Assembly: GCA_027486025.1 (NCBI GenBank) | Contig: JAIXPY010000096.1 | Location: forward strand, 1-53,934 | DNA from: Burkholderiaceae bacterium | Lineage (GTDB): Bacteria; Pseudomonadota; Gammaproteobacteria; Burkholderiales; Burkholderiaceae | Length of the DNA stretch: 53,934 bases | Direction of reading: 5' to 3' | Part shown: positions 49,602-53,934 of the stretch, piece after piece | Layout of the letters: each line of letters begins with the position of its first letter | Numbering within the stretch: position 1 is the stretch's first letter | The notes under the pieces: generated by a model | What the model was told of the DNA's origin: nothing | The model's database searches: none | Seen by the model: only the letters and a program-made list of their open reading frames with translations | Translations under genes and position numbers: made by a program

Positions 49602-50927
49602 TTAGTGCGCCTGGTTGTTTCGATAAGCCATTACGCCTGCGACAGTATAGAAAGAGCCGAATACCACTATTCTATCACCCTCCCCTGCAGACAAAAGTGC
49701 CTTTTGGTAGGCATCTCCAGGGCTTGCAAAAGTCTGAATACCACCATCTTGACCCTGCTCGCGCTTGACTCCAGCGCCCTCTAGAATATGGGCAAGATCA
49801 GTTGCACTGGCAGCTCTGTTGGTTGGCAAGTCAGTACAGAGCCAGTGATCCACAAGGCCCAGCATCGGACGTATGACGCCCGCAATGTCTTTATCGGCCA
49901 TCGCGCCAAACACAGCATAGGTGTAAGGGTGATAGCCCATCTTATCGAGGCTCTGCCCCAGAGTCGCAGCAGCATGCGGATTGTGTGCCACATCCAGCAC
50001 AATCGTGGGCTGCCCTGGCAGAACCTGAAAACGACCCGGTAACTCCACCATGGCAAATCCATTGCGTATATCTTGTGCACTAACGGGTATGCGGTCACGC
50101 AAAGCACTTAAGGCTGCAATCACAGCGGAGGCATTGAGTAATTGATTAGCGCCCCGCAAAGCGGGATAACCCAAACCACTAAAGCGCTTGCCTCGTCCAG
50201 ACCAAGCCCATTGTTGTTTATCTCCTTGAAAGTTGTAATCCCGACCCATGAGCCATAGATCACAGCCCAGCGACTCCGCATAGTCAACCAGGCTAGCAGG
50301 CGGCATCGGGTCTCCACAAACTGCAATCGCATTGGCGCGAAACACACCGGCCTTTTCCCGCGCAATTTTTTCTCGGGTATCCCCCAAGAAAGCAGCATGA
50401 TCAATGTCGATGCTGGTCACAATCGCACAATCGGCATCCAAAATATTGATCGCATCCAGACGACCACCCATACCTACTTCGAGAATAACGGCATCCAATT
50501 TGGCATCCGCAAAGAATCGCATGATGACGAGGGCCGTAAATTCAAAATAGGTCAGTGTGGGGGCATCTGGCAGGCTGACTCTTGCCGCTTCCACTTCAGC
50601 AAAATGGACCAGTAGTTGCGCATCCGTCGCATTGGCACCATTGATGCGTGCCCGTTCATTAAATTGCAGCAAATGAGGAGATGTGTGGCATCCAACGCGA
50701 TATCCTGCTGCCAGCAAAATGCTCTCTAGAAAGGCGCAGGTAGAGCCCTTGCCGTTCGTCCCTGCAACCGTAATGATGGGGCAATCAAAGTGAAGGTCGA
50801 GGACTGCTTTAACGCGACTAATGCGCTCAAGACCCATATCAATTCCAACCGGATGGGCCGTTTCGAGGTGACTAAGCCAGGCCTCGAGGCTAGAAAATGA
50901 AATTGGATCTGGGCTTGATTCGCTCAA
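49602..50927 (-). CDS. folC: Bifunctional folylpolyglutamate/dihydrofolate synthase
   Basis: VAGTNGKGSTCAFLESILLAAGYRVGCHTSPHLLQFNER; LDVAHNPHAA. Confidence 0.96.
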   Translation of the reverse strand: MSESSPDPISFSSLEAWLSHLETAHPVGIDMGLERISRVKAVLDLHFDCPIITVAGTNGKGSTCAFLESILLAAGYRVGCHTSPHLLQFNERARINGANATDAQLLVHFAEVEAARVSLPDAPTLTYFEFTALVIMRFFADAKLDAVILEVGMGGRLDAINILDADCAIVTSIDIDHAAFLGDTREKIAREKAGVFRANAIAVCGDPMPPASLVDYAESLGCDLWLMGRDYNFQGDKQQWAWSGRGKRFSGLGYPALRGANQLLNASAVIAALSALRDRIPVSAQDIRNGFAMVELPGRFQVLPGQPTIVLDVAHNPHAAATLGQSLDKMGYHPYTYAVFGAMADKDIAGVIRPMLGLVDHWLCTDLPTNRAASATDLAHILEGAGVKREQGQDGGIQTFASPGDAYQKALLSAGEGDRIVVFGSFYTVAGVMAYRNNQAH

Positions 50928-50941
50928 CGCTTTAACGCGGA

Positions 50942-51838
50942 CTAAGAGGAGGAGCCAACAACAGTAGAGGCAATGGATGGCTCTGGCAGTTTTTGTAACA
51001 AGGCCAATATGCGGGCAATCTCAGCGCGCATGTTACGGCGATCCACAATCATGTCAACGCCACCCTTCTGCATTAGAAACTCGGAGCGCTGAAATCCTTC
51101 TGGGAGTTTTTCGCGAACGGTTTGCTCAATCACACGGGGTCCAGCAAAGCCAATTAATGCTTTGGGCTCGGCCATTACCACGTCGCCCATGAAAGCAAAG
51201 CTAGCCGAAATACCACCCATGGTGGGGTCAGTCAATACGCTAATGTAAGGCAAGCCTGCTTTTGAAAGCTTCGTTAACATCGAATTCGTTTTCGCCATTT
51301 GCAAGAGAGATAACAGACTTTCTTGCATGCGCGCACCGCCCGTGGCGGTAATGCAAATGAATGCACATTTTTTATCAATCGCTTCTTGGGCGCCGCGTAC
51401 AAAACGCTCACCCACAACCGATCCCATTGAGCCGCCCATGAACTGAAACTCAAAACAAGCGGTGACTACCGGAATCGATTCAATCTTGCCGCCAAGTACC
51501 ACCAAGGCATCGGTTTCGCCCGAAACGTCTACCGCTTCTTTGATGCGATCGGGATATTTTTTGGAATCCTTAAACTTTAATGGATCAACCGGAAAGACAT
51601 TGGCGCCAATTTCATAGCGCCCTTTTGGGTCGAGCAAGCTATCTAAGCGTTGGCGCGCACCAATGCGCATGTGATGACTGCATTTAGGGCATACCGAAAG
51701 ATTGGCTTCAATATCGGTGCTATACAAAACGGCTTCACATCCAGGGCACTTAACCCACAAGCCTTCGGGCACCGACTTGCGATTAGCAGGGTCAGTGTGC
51801 TGAATTTGCGGCGGAAGAAGTTTATCAATCCAACTCAT
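50942..51838 (-). CDS. accD: Acetyl-CoA carboxylase carboxyltransferase subunit beta
   Basis: [53 protein letters not shown]. Confidence 0.97.
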   Translation of the reverse strand: MSWIDKLLPPQIQHTDPANRKSVPEGLWVKCPGCEAVLYSTDIEANLSVCPKCSHHMRIGARQRLDSLLDPKGRYEIGANVFPVDPLKFKDSKKYPDRIKEAVDVSGETDALVVLGGKIESIPVVTACFEFQFMGGSMGSVVGERFVRGAQEAIDKKCAFICITATGGARMQESLLSLLQMAKTNSMLTKLSKAGLPYISVLTDPTMGGISASFAFMGDVVMAEPKALIGFAGPRVIEQTVREKLPEGFQRSEFLMQKGGVDMIVDRRNMRAEIARILALLQKLPEPSIASTVVGSSS

Positions 51839-51843
51839 GTACT

Positions 51844-52641
51844 TTAGCTATCCAATGCAGTGCGAATCTCGCGTATGAAATGTTCAAGCGATTGTACCGC
51901 CTCGCCCGGAGCTGCCTCTTCAAGCAAACGAATGATGCGACTGCCAATCACAACAGCATCCGCCGTATTGGAAACAGCCTTGGCGCTGGCAGCATCGTGA
52001 ATACCAAAACCAACGGCAATGGGTATTGCAGTAGCCGCTCGAATCTGCGGGATGATGCTGGCCACATCTTGGGTATTCAGGTTATTGGCACCGGTCACGC
52101 CGCGCAATGAAACGTAATAGATGTAGCCAGATGCTATTTTTGCAGCCTCTTTAATTCGTGCTGGCGATGACGTTGGCGCTAAGAGAAAAATCGGATCTAC
52201 TCCAGCCGCACGCATCTGCTGCGCAAAATCAACACACTCTTCTGGGGGGTAATCCACAATCAGTACCCCATCCACACCGGCTGCCTTCGCCTCGGCCGCA
52301 AAACGGGCAGCGCCCATTTGCTCAACTGGATTGGCATAGCCCATGAGTACAACCGGTGTATTGGCATCGCTCTCCCGAAATGCCTTCACCATCTCGAGGC
52401 AATGGCGTAAGGTGACGCCCTGGCTCAGTGCCCGCTCGGAGGAGCGCTGAATCACCGGACCATCAGCCATGGGATCTGAAAATGGCACGCCAAGTTCAAT
52501 CACATTAGCACCACCGCGCACCAGTGCATGCATGAGCGCAACTGTTAAGCCGGGATCCGGATCGCCAGCCGTAATAAAAGGAACTAAACCTTTTTTACCG
52601 GCATGCTTTAAATCACTGAATACCGCTGAAATTTTCGACAT
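51844..52641 (-). CDS. trpA: Tryptophan synthase alpha chain
   Basis: [51 protein letters not shown]. Confidence 0.97.
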   Translation of the reverse strand: MSKISAVFSDLKHAGKKGLVPFITAGDPDPGLTVALMHALVRGGANVIELGVPFSDPMADGPVIQRSSERALSQGVTLRHCLEMVKAFRESDANTPVVLMGYANPVEQMGAARFAAEAKAAGVDGVLIVDYPPEECVDFAQQMRAAGVDPIFLLAPTSSPARIKEAAKIASGYIYYVSLRGVTGANNLNTQDVASIIPQIRAATAIPIAVGFGIHDAASAKAVSNTADAVVIGSRIIRLLEEAAPGEAVQSLEHFIREIRTALDS

Positions 52642-52657
52642 AAATCCGCTCTACTCC

Positions 52658-53851
52658 TTAACCTTCAGACCCGGTTGCTTGGGCAACGGTATGCATGTCC
52701 TTATCACCGCGGCCAGACAGGTTAACCAAAATGGTTTTATCTTTTGGCAAGGTAGCGGCAAGCTTGCAAGCGTATGCAATCGCATGCGCGGACTCTAAGG
52801 CGGGAATGATCCCTTCAATTTGGCAGCAATCATGAAATGCTTTGAGGGCTTCTTGATCGGTAATCGCCACATACTCAGCGCGGCCGGAATCTTTCAGCCA
52901 AGCGTGTTCAGGGCCAACTCCTGGATAGTCCATGCCGGCAGACACTGAATGCGTCTCCGAAATTTGGCCATTTTCATCTTGCAATAAATAGGTGCGATTG
53001 CCGTGCAATACGCCGGGTTTACCGACACACAATGCGGCGGAGTGTGCAGCCGTATTAAGGCCGTGACCGGCCGCTTCAACACCAACGAGTTTGACTTCCG
53101 GGTAATCAATGTAGGGATAAAAAATGCCCATGGCGTTCGAGCCACCGCCAACGCAAGCCATCACATAGTCTGGCTGACGACCAATCATCTCCGGCATTTG
53201 TACTTTGCACTCTTCTCCAATGACGCTCTGAAAGTCGCGAACCATCATCGGGTATGGGTGTGGACCCGCAACCGTACCAATGATGTAGAAGGTATCTTCC
53301 ACATTGGTAACCCAGTCGCGCATCGCTTCATTGAGCGCATCTTTTAAAGTTTTAGTGCCCGACTCTACAGGCACTACCTTGGCACCCAAGAGTTTCATGC
53401 GAAAGACGTTTTGCGCCTGACGAGCCACATCCACTGAGCCTTGATAGACCGTGCAGTCCAGACCAAAGCGCGCGCAAATGGTGGCAGTAGCAACGCCGTG
53501 CTGTCCTGCGCCGGTTTCGGCAATGATGCGGGGCTTACCCATGCGCTTAGCAAGCATGGCCTGACCAATGACGTTATTAATTTTGTGCGCACCCGTGTGA
53601 TTTAAGTCTTCGCGCTTTAAATAAATCTGCGCGCCGCCCAGCATTTCACTCCACCGTTTGGCGTGATACACGGGGGACGGACGACCAACAAAGTGCTTGA
53701 GTTCGTAATGAAACTCTTCAATGAAATCGGGGTCGTGCTGGTAGCGTGCGTACGCTTCTTTTAATTCTTCAAGCGCAAACATGAGTGTTTCTGAAACGAA
53801 AACACCGCCGTAAGGGCCAAAGTGCCCGCGTGAATCCGGCTTATCGTACAT
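52658..53851 (-). CDS. trpB: Tryptophan synthase beta chain
   Basis: [48 protein letters not shown]-type motif. Confidence 0.97.
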   Translation of the reverse strand: MYDKPDSRGHFGPYGGVFVSETLMFALEELKEAYARYQHDPDFIEEFHYELKHFVGRPSPVYHAKRWSEMLGGAQIYLKREDLNHTGAHKINNVIGQAMLAKRMGKPRIIAETGAGQHGVATATICARFGLDCTVYQGSVDVARQAQNVFRMKLLGAKVVPVESGTKTLKDALNEAMRDWVTNVEDTFYIIGTVAGPHPYPMMVRDFQSVIGEECKVQMPEMIGRQPDYVMACVGGGSNAMGIFYPYIDYPEVKLVGVEAAGHGLNTAAHSAALCVGKPGVLHGNRTYLLQDENGQISETHSVSAGMDYPGVGPEHAWLKDSGRAEYVAITDQEALKAFHDCCQIEGIIPALESAHAIAYACKLAATLPKDKTILVNLSGRGDKDMHTVAQATGSEG

Positions 53852-53871
53852 AGTTACCTCTTTTGATTGGG

Positions 53872-53934
53872 TTACCGCATTTGTTTTTTGGAATCAGCCA
53901 GTCGAACTGCCTCAATAAACTGGCCCATTAAAAC
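53872..53934 (-). CDS. trpF: C-terminal fragment of phosphoribosylanthranilate isomerase
   Basis: Reverse frame [20 protein letters not shown]-stop upstream of trpB, in the expected trpF-trpB-trpA order. Confidence 0.6.
   Translation of the reverse strand, partial: VLMGQFIEAVRLADSKKQMR

Noticed and set aside
1-53934. CRISPR arrays, prophage, insertion sequences, tRNA or rRNA genes
   Set aside because: No spaced direct repeats, transposase/integrase ORFs, or tRNA/rRNA signatures were seen by reading; a tRNAscan/Infernal/ISfinder run would be needed to exclude them formally.
44716-53934. metZ-purF-cvpA-dedD-folC-accD-trpABF order as a novel cluster
   Set aside because: This gene order is common in betaproteobacteria; ordinary housekeeping synteny.

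Overview
The window reads as about 54 kb of chromosome from a betaproteobacterium. Protein wording suggests Burkholderiaceae, probably Polynucleobacter-like; this is inferred and not searched. I saw no rRNA, tRNA, CRISPR array, transposase or prophage. The left part holds a LysR-regulated glyoxylate/tartronate-semialdehyde module (gcl, hyi, glxR). Next come ordinary housekeeping and redox genes: yqiA, HNH, tatD-like, holB, tmk, mltG, ygfZ, selO, msrB, yciB, bolA-like, ppiC-type, gloA, ybiT, msrPQ, yhhQ, gcdH and mnmH. The centre (about 28.6-44.7 kb) is a sulfur-oxidation island: soxR-like ArsR, soxCDYZAXB, a periplasmic DsrE protein, a SoxH-like MBL protein, a small cytochrome c, a YeeE/YedE permease, divergent modBC, and a BigR/Blh-type persulfide module. 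The right end is the conserved metZ-purF-cvpA-dedD-folC-accD-trpA-trpB-trpF block. The most interesting signal is in the non-coding DNA. A 24-bp identical AT-rich palindromic operator core occurs twice, about 13.5 kb apart, on either side of the sox/mod cluster. One copy lies between blh and the TSUP exporter; the other lies upstream of the split YeeE pair. This suggests a classical bigR-blh-pmpAB regulon that is physically split around a sox cluster and may extend into a six-gene run ending in the tRNA 2-selenouridine synthase. A second, different palindrome sits between soxR and modBC, and the two ArsR paralogs differ at their candidate sensor cysteines. Other leads are a hairpin that would sequester the Shine-Dalgarno of an unlisted 32-aa ORF, and a strong terminator between gcl and hyi.
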